A stretch of 64,000 bases of DNA from positions 66,409,741 to 66,473,740 of the forward strand of contig CM041465.1 in the NCBI GenBank assembly GCA_023213395.1, given 5' to 3'. Below are positions 22,740 to 34,600 of the stretch, piece after piece. The notes below the pieces were generated by a model. The model was given only the letters and a program-made list of their open reading frames with translations. It was not told the origin of the DNA and ran no database searches. Within the stretch, counting starts at the first letter, position 1. The number at the start of each line of letters is the position of its first letter. This stretch comes from Cycas panzhihuaensis (taxonomy: Eukaryota > Cycadophyta). The position numbers were made by a program, and so were the translations under genes.

Positions 22740-24763
22740 GCTATGCCCTACATTGTAAATCCTCATGGAAGCATTCACCATGAATGGAGCACTGCTTCTT
22801 CTCTAAGGAAGGATCAATATTTCTTGTTTAAGAAGCATGGGTATTCCCACCCTTGGGAAGTGTTACTTGAGAAGTTTGGTGAATAGATCTATGAGAGTTA
22901 GGAGATGGAAGAGGAGATTGGAGTTTAAGCTCCTTCATTATATGTTTAAAGGAATGTATGGCAGAGGTCAAAGGATCTAAAGTCTTTTCCATTAAGTGGG
23001 TTGAAGACTTTAGGGGTTGTTAGGGTTTAATGTCACGAGATGGAGGGGTTGCCTCACATCATTGTGATGGTTTAAGAGGGTTCTTGAGACCGGCTTGGAT
23101 CTTAATAGCCTTAAGAGATAAACACTTGGCTATAGTCAAGTCACATGTTGTTGACCCCATTTTGAGGACCTCAACATGTACCTCAGGATAAAGGGTGTTC
23201 TCAAAGAGATCCCTTTTTATCTCCTTAGGTAATATGATCTTTGTGGAGTGAAGGAGATCATGAAAATACCTAACAAAGTCATAATTTATCTCCTCATAAC
23301 CTTGTTTAAGAGATAGTAAGGCTTTCATTCCACTCTCAAAGGGGAAGCAATGTCAAAATAGTTGATGAACTCATCTATGAGTTGTTGGAATGAATGGATT
23401 AAATGAGGAAGGAGGTGATAGAACCACTTAAGAGCGTTTCCTTGCAAGGAACACGAAAAGAGATTCATCAAGATGTGATCATAGGCCCAATAATTAATAC
23501 ATACCATGGAGAAACTCCTAATATACTTAGTTGGGTCTTGCGAAGAGGTCCCATTAAACTTAGACACCTTAGGAGGATGAGGCAATAAGTTGGTCCTTAA
23601 CACCTCAATGGACAAAGGGGTTGACCTATAGTCAACGAAGGGATGACCCCTTGGTTAAACCATCAGGTCAACAAAAGATAAAGGAGGAGGAGGGTATGGA
23701 TGCTGAAATCCTCCTTGAGAGGTCTAGTTGAAAGGGAGATACAAACTCCCTCCCACTTTATGGGAAGGGAATAATCCCAAACATGTAGGAATTGAGAGAG
23801 AGGTAGATGGATATGAAGGACCCATTCCCCCTTAAAGATATACCCCTTGTTGAAAGGGAACATGGGAAAAAGAGTATTAAGGAGGGATTTGTCCTCCTTA
23901 CAAAGGCATTGCATATGAGATGATGCAATAGGATGAAGCACATGGGTGTGGGACAAGATTCTACCTATATGGACCATTGTAGATGGTACAATGCCATATG
24001 GGTGGACGGATTCCACCCAATAGATAGGAAGGGAATTTCCCTTTCCATGCTTCCATGGTTAGGAAGTGTATCCCAGGGGCATGTAAAAGGAAGGGTCCCT
24101 AGGTTAGGGTTGAGAGCGTATGGGGATTTTCCCCATATGGCTAGAAGAAGGGGGACATGTAGGCCTCCCAGGTCGAAAAGAAGATGGTTGAACCGAGGTT
24201 CGTTGAGGTGTAGTTACTTGGCTAGAAGGAGGTATACTCAAACTAATTTGGGAAGTAGGGATACCTCAGGTGGTCCCTAAAGGATGGGGGATATATGAAG
24301 AAGAGGAAATAATGAGGGATGGCCCCATTGTGGATATTAGAGCCAAATGAGAAAAGTATGGGGGTGTGAATGAAGAATAGGAGGGTTTTTCACTACACAA
24401 GATGCTTTCTAACCACTTAGGAGGTGGTTGGAGACTTGCATCTTGGAAGGAATGATGCAGTGTTTCCACCACATTTGTGGGAGGGGTTCCTACCTGCTCA
24501 TATAAGGTTGAAGGCTCCTCATATGAAGTAGGCCCCATAAGATGATCCTCATGGGCATTCTCACCAAGGTGATGATATCCCATGGGAGAAGAAGCACCCA
24601 CATCATGTATAGGAAGAGGGTGGATACTCCAGTGCTCTTAGTCACCTGGATAGAAAATGGGATCATCACACCCTTAGGTGGGACCCTAGAAACACGTTGA
24701 AGGTTGTTGTAGGTTTTCATAAACATAGGCATGGTAAGCCCACTCCAAAGAGAATCCCTCCAT
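22740..24763 (-). pseudogene. Element A gag (broken)
   Basis: It starts at 24763 (MEGFSLEWAYHAY). A long Pro/Ser/His-rich N-terminal half (about 23663-24700) precedes the gag core (23059-23615: KVSKFNGTSSQDPTKYIRSF, CINYWAYDH, GNALKWFYHL, DFVRYFHDLLHS). The zinc knuckle at 22750-22791 is CSIHGECFHEDLQC, the C-x2-H-x4-H-x4-C form typical of Tat gag. B's gag matches throughout. Frames are interrupted. Confidence 0.84.
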
Positions 24764-25000
24764 AGTTGATTCAAAATCAGATAAAGGAAAGGGAGAATAG
24801 GGTGACTCTTCCAAAGAAGGAGGAAGGACTCATAAACGATGAGAGAATCATCGCATGCAAGTTCCTTTGAAGATTTGGAAGAAAGAGAGGCAAGCAGAGT
24901 AATGGGTGTTGGAGATTACCTAGTGAATCAAGAAGGGATGCTAGCAAGAGAGAGGCCATGCTAACCAATAGGAAGCTAGAATGGTTCCTTTACTGGTAGG
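24764..25000 (-). other. Element A 5' leader
   Basis: Untranslated sequence between primer site and gag, as in B. No gene is visible. Confidence 0.5.
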
Positions 25001-25018
25001 TCCCCAGTATGGTCACTA
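25001..25018 (-). promoter_or_regulatory. Primer-binding site of element A
   Basis: On the minus strand TAGTGACCATACTGGGGA, one base inside the LTR. The first TGG has decayed to TAG. It aligns base for base with B's site. Confidence 0.65.
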
Positions 25019-25019
25019 G

Positions 25020-28000
25020 TAGAAGTGCACCTCTAGGGGGTCACTAAATGCAAGGATATCAAGCCTACACTATCACTAAATAAGGGACTTAAAGTTCCTT
25101 AAGAATAAGGACATCAGTCACCCATAAAGGGCATCTATATGTCAGAATGTAAGTTCAGAGACCTATAAATAACATGCAATACCCTCCCTTTCAGTAGGTC
25201 CCTTCTTGGATTTGAGGTAGGCAAAGGTGTCCTCAATTTTCTAAGTAGCCTAAAGAGGGACTCTCCTCTCCTGGTGGGTGAAAGAAGGAGAGAGAGAATG
25301 GAAGCTCTTTCTTAGAAGAAAGGGGAAAAGAGGAGGCATGCCCTAATGGATAAGGGGGCCTATGAAATAAGAGAGGAATGGTAAATAGAAAGAATGCAAG
25401 GGGAGTTTAGTGTGGAGAAACCAAATCCCAATAAAGGTAAGGTGAATGGGGCACCTTGCTAAGGGTTACCTAGAGGAAGATACCTCTAGGGTTTATGTGA
25501 AATAAGTAAGTGGTTAAGTGTGTCGAGGCTTTTAGAGAATGTCTTTGTTTTGTCCACAAGGCAATGTAACGATATAAAGTAAATGTAACTTAAAAGAAAC
25601 TCTCTTCCTTTTCTCTCCTTTTCCTCTCTCTCTTTTACTTTTACAAACAAAAGAACTAGGAGATAAGGGAAAGAGCAAATACAAAGGAAGAAGAGAGTGT
25701 GATGACTTATGTAATTTGCTTCAATAATGCATGGGAGAAAGAATAACTACCAAAAGGCCTAAGTTCCCTTTATATTCTCACCCTTGAGAATGCAAAGAGT
25801 ATACAAGAGAGAGATGAAATAAAGGAAAAGAACCTATTTTATCACTTTTCTTTAGAGATGCAATATGATTAGTGCATTAACTCAAACTACCCCTTTTTAA
25901 TGCTCATGCAATAAGGAAAAAGCGGGGTGAGATTACTGCAACCTAATGTAATGGTTAAACAAGCAAATATAGATGACTTTCCTTTCAAATGGATGCAAAA
26001 TAAATGATTACAAACAAGTCATAGTGTAACTTACTTTTTCCTTTTTAGAAATAGGAAAGGACAAGGGAGGAAAGAGAAGTTGGAGAGAGTGCACCTAGAA
26101 CCAAGTTGGTTGATGAAGTACACCTTCCTCCCTTCGTTGTGATCCCTTTGTCGGTCACCTTGCACTCCTTGCTATGGTTGGTGTTATAGATGGAACCATT
26201 AGTGGGGACTTCCTTACCTTCCCCAAAATGATTAACCAAAAGGAATAAATATCTCAAAGAAAGTTTTAACACAAATGAATAGAAATAAAAGGCATATGAC
26301 TTCTATTATGATCCCTCCTTGCTCAAAGGAAGTAAAGCCACCTTTGTAGATTGATTCCTTTTAACAAGAGACTATATGCATGTGCAAGAGAAAATGGATA
26401 TGTGTGTGTGCATATACTTTCCAAAAGGAAATCCAAAGCTTACTTTATGCTTTAAAGAAAAGAAATAATATTCCTTTTGATCTTTCCCACTATGTATTTA
26501 AAGTTTCCAAATAAGTTTTAGGGGGAAATAGTGATAAAGGGAGTGAGAAAGGAGAGCCTCAGAATGGATAGCTCCTCAAAATAGGACACCTCCACGTGTT
26601 CAAGTAATCTAGGTAAACAAATCAAGAGAGGGTTTGTAACTTTACGCAAATGATGGGGGTGATATAACTTATAGGAACCAAAAGCTATAAAAGTTGTAAA
26701 AAGCACAAATATTACAAAAGTTGCAATGTTGCAACCCTTGCAATATTTGTAAAATAGGATAGAAATCTCATAAACAATAAGATTCACTGGAATATATGCT
26801 ATTAAATGATGTGTGTAAGGGTTGGTCATAAGCATTACAAGTGGTTACAAATGCTATGTCCAACAGGAGCCTTCACCCAAGGGTTTTCTAGGTTTGTAGG
26901 GTGGATATGGCATATGAGAAATAAGAAAGGTAGGGGGCTGCCCTAGAGGATGTGGCTATGAGGGTTGGAACCCTAGCCATAGACTCCTCTTCTCCATTTC
27001 AATGAGTTTCCACGATCCACCTACTTGTCACCCAAGAGGTGTTGAAGGATGAACAAAGGGGAAGGAAGGGTTTGCCTTCCTTCAAATGGCCTAAAGAGAA
27101 GGGTATATGGGCAAGATTTTGTGAGTGAATAAAAGTATTCACTAAGATACAGTTATCAAAATAAAGAACAATAGGAAACATATTTGAAACAACCACTAAA
27201 ACTGATTTAAGATAGATATTACCTCATAAACCAATGGAGGGAGAAGGATCCCTCTTACTAGGTGGAGAAAGAGTCCACTTTGTAACAAAAGAAGAGTGAG
27301 AAACCTACAAAAGCTTGATGTAGCAGTTAGAGTGAGTACTTGAGGAAGGAGACCTATTAAAAATGAGCTAGTGTAGACCTATAATTTAGGGTTTTACTTT
27401 AAGAAGAGAGGAAGATAGAAGGAGGGAGTAGAAAATACAAGTTAGAGGCATTTTTTCCTTTCTCAAGAGAGTTAAGAGAGATAAAATGAATTCAAAAGTG
27501 GGTTTTTATACCCAAATTTGGTTTATTAAGTGAATAGGATTCGCTCTGGGAGGGAAACAACATCTTCACGCATGTCAGTTTTGTAATAAATGTAAAATTG
27601 GGTGTTGTCAGGCTCTGAATGCTAATGGACAATTGCCCCATAGTAAACTTTGTGGTACCATAATGTTTACCATGATATCGCAAACATTGCCATGATGCAA
27701 ATAAAATAAAAGAAAAAAAATAAAGGGAGGCCTAGGAGGCCCCGAAAAGAGAGGTCTTATGCCCTCACAAAGCAATATAATAGGCTGGTAAGGCTCTTAG
27801 GAGACCCCTAGGCCTCAGTGGATCCTCATTAAGCAAGAAGAGAGTGGTAAGAAGGCCCCAACGAGGGGGAACTAGTACATTCAAGGGCGATCAAGCCTAA
27901 AACAAGGTGTTAGGGATCATGCAATGCCAAAAGCAATCGAAAGTACGTTGTAGGGGGCCCAAGAGTACCCAGGAGTATTGAGGATAGGTTATGGAGGGGT

Positions 28001-28231
28001 GTATAATGCCATAGGATATTTGTCCTGAGTCGTCATAGCTTGAATGATAATCACAAGCAAAGAAAAGTGTAGGTAAACCAAGCATATCAACCATGCAAAC
28101 AACAATACCACATATAATGCATCTACTAAATATCTCATTACATCCTAAAGTAAATGAAGAGCAAGGTTAGAGATATAACTATGTCTACTTAAGAGGCATC
28201 ATCCATGTCCATTCCTGGTAGTCAGGAAATA
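25020..28231 (-). repeat. 5' LTR of element A
   Basis: About 3.2 kb. The inner end TAGAAGTGCACC aligns with B's LTR ends; the outer end reads TATTTCCTGA on the minus strand. It contains a CT/GA-rich tract (25595-25640) and a GGTACCA palindrome flanked by TAAAC/GTTTA (27643-27669). The part 26932-28231 reappears at 47087-48386. Flanking sequence from 28232 belongs to plus-strand element F. No protein is supported in its short ORFs. Confidence 0.8.
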
Positions 28232-28740
28232 ATTGGTAAATTTTATCCTCGATCATCTTCTATTATTGATGGATGACTCTCCTTCAATCCAATAGGCCTC
28301 CCATTAAGACATATATTTAGGGGGCAATCCACCCTTACTCTCACTTCCAAGGGAAATTCACTGATGAGGTTAAACTATGGTGATAACCCTTAGCTTACAT
28401 AGCCCCTTTTGAAAGCTAACTCATGTTACTAAAGCTTCCCATATGCTATAGCGAGAGCCTAAACTGCTACCATGCTTTGAAGTAAGGGTAAACTACCATG
28501 TATATATGTATATATTGGACTAGGATATAGATTTCATAGCTCACACTACTCCTTCGTATTCTCTTCCAAGTTTCTATTATCCTTTCTTTTGTTCACATAT
28601 TTCTTTTTTTACAACCCTTATTTCCAGGAAACCTAAAAATGATAGAAAAACCTTTCAAAATATAAAAAAATAGAATACCCTAAAAAATAAAAGATATATA
28701 TAAAGTAATAAAAAATCTAAAAATAATATAAAACTATAAT

Positions 28741-28800
<60 letters not shown>

Positions 28801-29300
28801 CATTAAAAACCAAAAGAAACCAACTTCTGAAATATGACCTCTAATAATGTAAAACTATGGTGACTAATATCAACTTATTAAGTCTTTCTCTCCCTTAGGT
28901 ATTTGAAGCACTACTTCATGTATTTGAGGGGCTTTAGGCTTTGAAACACCTATCTTAGGCCATGCTGCCTACTTTGTCTTACCATAGGGATAACACTTCC
29001 ATTATTTGACACTGATATTACATATATGCCTAAGATTCATAGCCATTGGCCTTTGGATCAATGTGGTCATTGACCCATCATCCCTTTTAAATTGTATACC
29101 TTTACTATAGGTTCCTTAGGAGGTTAAATTAAGGGCAAATCCTCTTTGATTTATTTCTAATGAGACATAACTATAGCAACCATTGCCCCATATGACATAC
29201 ACATATTTGATTTTTGTTATTATTATATTTTGCATCATTTTTATTAGTAGCATTCACCATCTTCCATCTTCTAGTTGTAGATTAAAGAGGTTATGATTCT
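28232..29300 (+). mobile_element. Element F: 3' end region of a plus-strand Tat-like element
   Basis: It lies between A's LTR end and a Tat-type LTR start at 29311. HFQGKFTDEVKLW (about 28350-28383) matches the coding tail downstream of B's archaeal-type RNase H (HLQKLATNEVKLW); at DNA level ATGAGGTTAAACTATGGTG is identical. A purine tract directly before 29311 makes this an internal 3' region rather than random flank. It also holds the AT microsatellite at 28752. No intact gene. Confidence 0.5.
28752..28797. repeat. (TA)n microsatellite, unit 1
   Basis: About 46 bp of uninterrupted TA preceded by (ATAC)n. The counterpart in unit 2 is 48904-49034, about 131 bp. This length difference accounts for most of the growth in offset between the units. 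Confidence 0.95.
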
Positions 29301-29310
29301 AAGGGGTTAG
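29301..29310 (+). promoter_or_regulatory. Polypurine tract of element F
   Basis: AAGGGGTTAG immediately precedes TGTTTCCCAG at 29311, as expected for the boundary of a 3' LTR. Confidence 0.5.
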
Positions 29311-31767
29311 TGTTTCCCAGCTTTTGGGAATAGGCTTGCATACTAAGATGAACAAGGAAATGTGGGTATAATTTTGTATCCCTTTTTTATATATATTTAA
29401 GGTTATATAATTGATACATGCTTGATTACTTACTTGATGGTTGATCCATGCCCCTCTTGCATGTAGATGATGATTAGGACCTTTGTCCATGGCTATTTTA
29501 TCCACCTGTTAGACTTCTTAGTTTGGAAATAGTGCCTCCATAACCACTTACAACTTGTTTCCTTAGTAATTGTTGCCTCAAGCTTCCTTATTTTGCCTCA
29601 TTTTCACATTATTACCACTTGATGCTAATTGATTGCTATACTTAGGACTTGCCATTTGTAAGTTTGCTTGATTTTTTGATGAAAATTGGTAAAAAAATGG
29701 ATTATATTACTTTATAGTTTTATTTTTCTAGTGCATTAGAGGTGTTGTGAAGTACTTCACAGTACCACGAATATATTCATAGTACTGTAAATAAATTCAT
29801 AATATAATTGTCACAAACCTAGATTTGGGTTTAATATCAATAATCAGCTCATAAATAATGTATTATTAGATCTAACAGATTGTATCAACCCCAGGTCATC
29901 TCACATTAGCATTAAGAGTCTAAACATGCCTAAATCCTCATATTTTTTTGCTTCTTTCAAATAAAATCTCTCAAACCATGAGCAAGACTCATCATTTTTG
30001 GTTGATGTCTTTTCTCACATTATGGCAAAAAAATTACCAATTCTCTACCTTTACTTTATCTATAAATTCCCTCATTTCTAAAATGGATGAGAAAAAACTT
30101 TGGTGTAAGAGATACCCTACTATTATGCTACTAGATTTCTTCTAGAACTATAGTAGTTTAGTGTAAGCAACTAGCTTTTACTTAGAGATTGCAAGCAAAT
30201 AACCAAGAGTAATTAGTGAGTCTTTAGAGGAAGATTTAGTAGCCATTGGATAACATTTCATCACCAAGATATAAGTAATTCACTCTTATTTTCTAAGGTT
30301 AGTCTTCCTTTCTCTTTGTTTTATCATAGTCATACCATCTTATTTGATTTTATGACAAGATTTACTAGCGGGTTCCTTTTATTTTATGATCCTATTTATA
30401 TAGTGGGTAGAGTCTCTTCTAAGTCTCCTTTGCTTATTTCTTATTGATTATTTTGAAAGAGTTGTAAGATTGGGGAGGCTTCCAAAGTACAACTTAGGAA
30501 TCCATACATATATTGGAGGATGATTGTCATACTAAGACATCCTAACCCAACTCATCTTCCTTCTTTCTTGCTCATGGATTAGGAATTATTTCTCAATGTT
30601 TTGAGCCTTTTATCTGTGAGTTATATATGATAGAATATTATTGGATGTCTTGTGGATTTCTTGTTTATATGAAGTACTAACTTGTATGTAGGAAAGAGAA
30701 GATAGTTTACAAGATCATTCACCATGCCTTCTTATTCAAAAGAGTTTTGAAAACTTCCCATATTGGTTGATCTAGGGAGGTAAGCTTTGTATTTTATTTC
30801 TTTACATCTTTCTTAGAATTTGGAAATTTCTATTTCTCTTTTTCTAGCATAAAGTATTTTGGCAAGAAGAAATGCTACCAAAATTCTTTTAGGAGTGGTA
30901 AGTATTAGTTCTATTTTCCTCACACCATACCAAGATTATCATAGTTTGCTAAGAAAGTATAGATGCTACTTCAACTAGCTTATACTGAGGTACACCTCAA
31001 CATATTTTGTTTCTTATTGTGTTGTATTTCAAAAGAAGAAAACAAAGGAAGAGAAAAGCAGCAAAACTATTAAAAAGGAAAAAAGGAAGAAAAGAAAGAG
31101 AAAGAAAAGGGAAAGGAAGTTCTTTAGATTATATGTTCATCTCTCTTTCTCTCTCTCTTCCCTCTTCCCCCTTTCTTCATCATCATAAAAAACCAAAAAA
31201 AAAAAAGGAGAAAGAAAAGAAATAAGAAAGAGGCTTACATTTATCTTACCCTTCTCTCCAACAAAAAAGAAAATGATGAAACGAAAAGAAATAGTTGCAC
31301 TTCTTTTTTTCTTTATTTGCGCATGCATTGTGTATCTAGGTAGGGAGTTCAAACAAGCCTTTACTACTTAATTATGAGCCTAAGATGTGAGGAAGGACCT
31401 TGCTACCATGAGTTATAAATTTGTGAGGGTAAATCATTAGCTTCATTAAGCATAGGCTAGGTGCATTTATTTAAAGAAAAATAGGATATAGTTATATTTA
31501 GGGGTGTGTCATACTTCCTAGTTTGCCATAGGCTCACTTAAAACTAAAGTTGAATGCCCCTCCTCTAATGCACATGCACACACTCTTAATGCCCTTAGTT
31601 TAGTCTCCCTCCACTAGGCCATTTAATGATTTTCCCTTACACATATATACGTAGTGCATAGATGCCCTAAATTAATATCATAAGATTTAACCACACTTAT
31701 AAGAACTTTGCATCCTAGGTTTTATATTACACCTTAAAGTGTAGCCCTCTTGCAATGTTGTCTTCTA
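29311..31767 (+). repeat. 3' LTR of element F (Tat-like, diverged)
   Basis: It begins TGTTTCCCAG with the same tip inverted repeat as B's LTR. At about 440 bp in it has TTCACAGTACCACGAA, equivalent to the motif cluster about 540 bp into B's LTR, and near its end a GA/CT-rich tract (31030-31300), as in A's LTR. A segment with 'tagatgccct' (about 31660) matches A's LTR 3' part. The 3' boundary near 31767 is estimated from weak similarity. Short ORFs inside (for example 29948-30145, 31007-31225) lack any recognisable domain. Confidence 0.5.
31030..31300. repeat. Purine/pyrimidine tract in F LTR, unit 1
   Basis: A strongly strand-biased GA-rich run (31030-31120) is followed by a CT-rich run (31138-31180) and A-rich sequence. 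The Lys/Arg- and Ser-rich ORFs here are low-complexity artefacts. Unit 2 has it at 51265-51540. Confidence 0.8.
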
Positions 31768-31884
31768 GAAAATTTTTACATCTCCTTGAGTTTCTTCTTA
31801 TGAGGTCAATCCTATAACTAAGGACAATTTTAGTATTAATCATTTTGAAAATAAGGGAGCTATTCTATAGTATATGGTAAGAGT
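31768..31884 (+). other. Flank between F LTR and element C
   Basis: Short AT-rich flank with no recognisable feature. It ends with AGAGT (31880-31884), the left target-site duplication of element C (right copy CGAGT at 37196-37200, one mismatch). Confidence 0.5.
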
Positions 31885-32526
31885 TGTTGGATATTATGAC
31901 AACAATATTTTGGGGTTAAAATTTTGGTGTGTTTTCGGCACGGTTTCCCTACCTAATCTTTCTCGGGGGATTCCAAGGGGGTTAGCCCCCCTTGGTTGGG
32001 GGGTGCAGGGGGAGTGGAATACCCCCCGCTAAGAGGGGGTTCGGGGGCGATAGCCCCTAACCCGAAAAATTAGCCCTATAAACTTTATCAAATTGTAAAG
32101 AGAATCAGGGTCGTTTGATACAAATACCCTAGATTCTATGCCTAAGATTTATATCTTGGATGTCCCTCTCATGTAGCCTATTTTAGGGCTTTTCTTATGA
32201 TGTTGAATGTATTGTAATGTACTGTAATGAGGGCAACAGCTGGTTGTTATTCTAGAGAGTACTCTACTACTAAGATGTACTGTTTCTCCATTCTACACTA
32301 ATAAAGATCGATACCTTTCCTGTGTGGATGTTTCCCTAGCACACTGCTAGGGTTTTACCATGTTATATTGGGTGCATATGTGATGTTTAGCTTGTATATT
32401 GATGTTGTTGTATTATCTATGATTTTAGAACTTGCATATTAAATCTTAGTTTCGATTCCTATGACTAGTTACAAAATAGTTTAGATCTTGTGGCTGTTTA
32501 AGGTTTGGGACCCTGTATTCTCAACA
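31885..32526 (+). repeat. 5' LTR of element C
   Basis: 642 bp, TGTTGGATAT...CTCAACA. A GC-rich, hairpin-prone block is at 31960-32065. CTATAAAC at 32076 could be the TATA box, and AATAAA at 32300-32305 the polyadenylation signal. AT-rich on both sides of the GC block. Confidence 0.92.
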
Positions 32527-32528
32527 AG

Positions 32529-32541
32529 TGGTATCAGAGCC
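32529..32541 (+). promoter_or_regulatory. Primer-binding site of element C
   Basis: TGGTATCAGAGCC, two bases after the LTR, complementary to the 3' end of plant initiator methionine tRNA. Confidence 0.92.
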
Positions 32542-32596
32542 ACTTTTGTTTTGCAGCGAGTTTGTGAAGGTTTTGGTGTCAGCTTTTCTACACCAA

Positions 32597-33387
32597 ATGG
32601 CGAAACTAGCAGGTGCAAAGTTTGAGGTGGAGAAATTTAATGGCAAGAACAACTTCGAGTTGTGGAAGCTAAAAGCGCATGATGTTCTTGTACAACAGGG
32701 TTTGTACAAAGCCCTTGTAGGAAAATCAAAGAAACTCACAGGGATGGACGATGATGATTGGAATGACTTAGACAAAAAGGCACTTAGCACAATACGATTG
32801 TGCTTGGCAGATGAAGTCTTGTTTAACATCACATGAGAAGAGATAGCAGCAGGATTATGGACTCGGTTGGAAGGCTTGTATATGACCAAATCAGTAACAA
32901 ATCAAATATACCTGAAGAGGTAATTGTACTCATTACAGATGAAGGAAGGTACAAAAATTGCTAACCATTTAAATATTTTCAATACTCTTATTTGCCAATT
33001 GACTAGTATCGATGTTAAAATTAAGGATGAGGACAAGGCTATTACCTTGTTATGCTCATTGCCTGAATCCTGGGATAATATTGTCACCTTAATTAGTTTT
33101 AGCACTACAGATGTATTGGATTATGATTCTATTGTGAGTGCTTTGATAATAGAAGAAGTGCGGAGGAAATCTAGTTTTGAAACCTCCATATTAGAAGCCA
33201 TGATAGTAAGAGGTAGAATGTTTGAGAGAGGAAAAAACTCCTGGGATACATCGCGGTCCAAGTCAAAGAGCAAAAAGGGTAAGCTTAGGTGTTGGAATTG
33301 TAATAAGACCGGTCACCTCAAGAAGGATTGTTACAAAAGGAAGGAGTTCCAGAAAAAGGAAGATCCTACCAAGGAGACGAATTAGGT
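32597..33387 (+). pseudogene. Element C GAG (broken)
   Basis: The start MAKLAGAKFEVEKFNG is followed by the copia-type gag domain (ELWKLKAHDVLVQQG, ADEVLFNI, then after a TGA and a TAA: LWTRLEGLYM, LYSLQMKEGTKIANHLNIFN, EDKAITLLCSLPESW). It ends in the zinc knuckle CWNCNKTGHLKKDC at 33290-33331. Stops at 32834, about 32921 and 33385 interrupt it. The first two sit where Arg or Gln is expected, compatible with C-to-T change. Particle protein of the element. Confidence 0.9.
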
Positions 33388-33850
33388 GGAGTCAAATCAA
33401 GGTATGGATGATGATGTCTTGGTCGCTTGTAATGTTTCTCATTATCATCATGACTGGTTATTAGATTCAGGTGCTTCACATCACATGTGTCCACACAAGA
33501 GTTGGTTTTCATCAGACTAACCTCTTGATGGTGGTGATGTGCTTATGGGAAATGAAGTTTCTTGTAAGATAGTGGGCATTGGTAGCATCAGAATTAAGAT
33601 GTTCGATGGGGTAGTCAGAACATTAACTGAGGTTAGACATGTACCTAATTTAAAAAGGAATCTAATTTTCTTGGGTGAATTAGATTCAGGTGGTTTTAAG
33701 CATACATGTCATGAAGGAGTCCTGAAGGTGTCAAAGGGCACCTTGGTTGTTATGAAAGCCTTAAAGAAAGGAAATCTTTACATTTTAGTGGGAAGTATAG
33801 ATGTCATCCAAGCAGCTACAGCATCAAAGATTGTAAAAGATCCAACTCAG
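33388..33850 (+). pseudogene. Element C protease
   Basis: HDWLLDSGASHHMCPHKSWF holds the active-site DSG (Asp at 33464). CKIVGIGSIRIKMFDGVVRT and LTEVRHVPNLKRNLIFLGELD follow, both typical copia protease-to-integrase blocks. A TAA at about 33519 reads CAA in the second copy. Confidence 0.9.
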
Positions 33851-34600
33851 TTATGGCATCAGAGACTTGGGCACATGAGTGAGAAAGGACTTAAGGTGCT
33901 GATAAATCGTAAGTTGCTTCCTAACTTGCAACTTTCAAATTTGGCTTTACAGAACATTGAATCTTTGGAAAGTAATGTAGACTCAGGTTTAAAGTAGGGA
34001 GTCATACTAGTAAAGGCGTTCTAGATTACATACATTCAGATGTATGGGGATCAACCCCTAAAATATCTTATGGAGGATCATTGTATTATGTCACATTTAT
34101 AGATGATTACTCCAGGAAGGTATGGGTCTATTTTTTGAAAAGGAAATCTGAAGTTTTTAGCGTGTTTAAGAAGTTCAAGGCTTTAGTTGAGAATAATACT
34201 GGTAAGATAATCAAATGTTTAAGAACTGATAATGGAGGTGAGTTCAACTCCTTAGAGTTTGAGAACTATTGAAGAGAAGCTGGAATTGAAAGACATAAGA
34301 CCACTAGCTATACTCCGCAGCAAAATGGCATTGCTGAGCGCATGAATAGGACACTCTTGGAAAGAGCAAGAAGCATGCTAAGTAGTGCAGGAGTGGAGAA
34401 GGGCTTGTGGGAAGAAGCTGTTCAAACATCTTGCTATCTGGTAAATATATTACCATCACTTGCAAGATTCCTGAAGAGGTATGGATTGGACATCTATGTG
34501 ATTATGCAAATTTAAAAGTTTTTTGTTGTGATGCTTATGCTTAGACTGACAAAAGTAAACATTCAAAGTTAGACCCAAAATCCAAGAGATATATCTTTGT
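33851..34600 (+). pseudogene. Element C integrase
   Basis: LWHQRLGHMSEKGLKVL (33851) begins the zinc domain. Its Cys part is damaged at 33948, where the second copy keeps AFCKH. The core has [16 protein letters not shown] (34084), LRTDNGGEF (34219-34245) and NGIAERMNRTLLERA, with catalytic Glu at 34336-34338. A TGA at 34270 replaces a codon just after ENY. Integrates copia cDNA. Confidence 0.9.

Larger units (their letters stand above)
1..28231 (-). mobile_element. Element A: Tat-lineage Ty3/gypsy retrotransposon, interrupted by element B, 3' end outside window
   Basis: On the minus strand the order is 5' LTR (25020-28231), primer site, gag, protease, RT, RNase H and the start of integrase up to 19224. 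The remaining integrase resumes at 1228 and ends at 139. The gap is filled exactly by element B (1234-19218), flanked by GACCC on both sides. The gag zinc knuckle (C-x2-H-x4-H-x4-C) and the integrase tail ending in a NGKFLKK-type motif are typical of the Tat clade, which lacks a chromodomain. Every domain carries stops and frameshifts. The 3' region and 3' LTR must lie left of position 1. Its 5' LTR adjoins plus-strand element F at 28232, so A seems to have inserted into F. Confidence 0.85.

Noticed and set aside
31007-31225. Lys/Arg-rich ORF (and the longer form at 51244-51579)
   Set aside because: Low-complexity translation of a purine/pyrimidine tract in an LTR; its length changes by a frameshift between the units.
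33222-33464. Basic, Arg-rich ORF in element C
   Set aside because: Out-of-frame reading of the gag zinc-knuckle region; unit 2 reaches it only through a one-base deletion.
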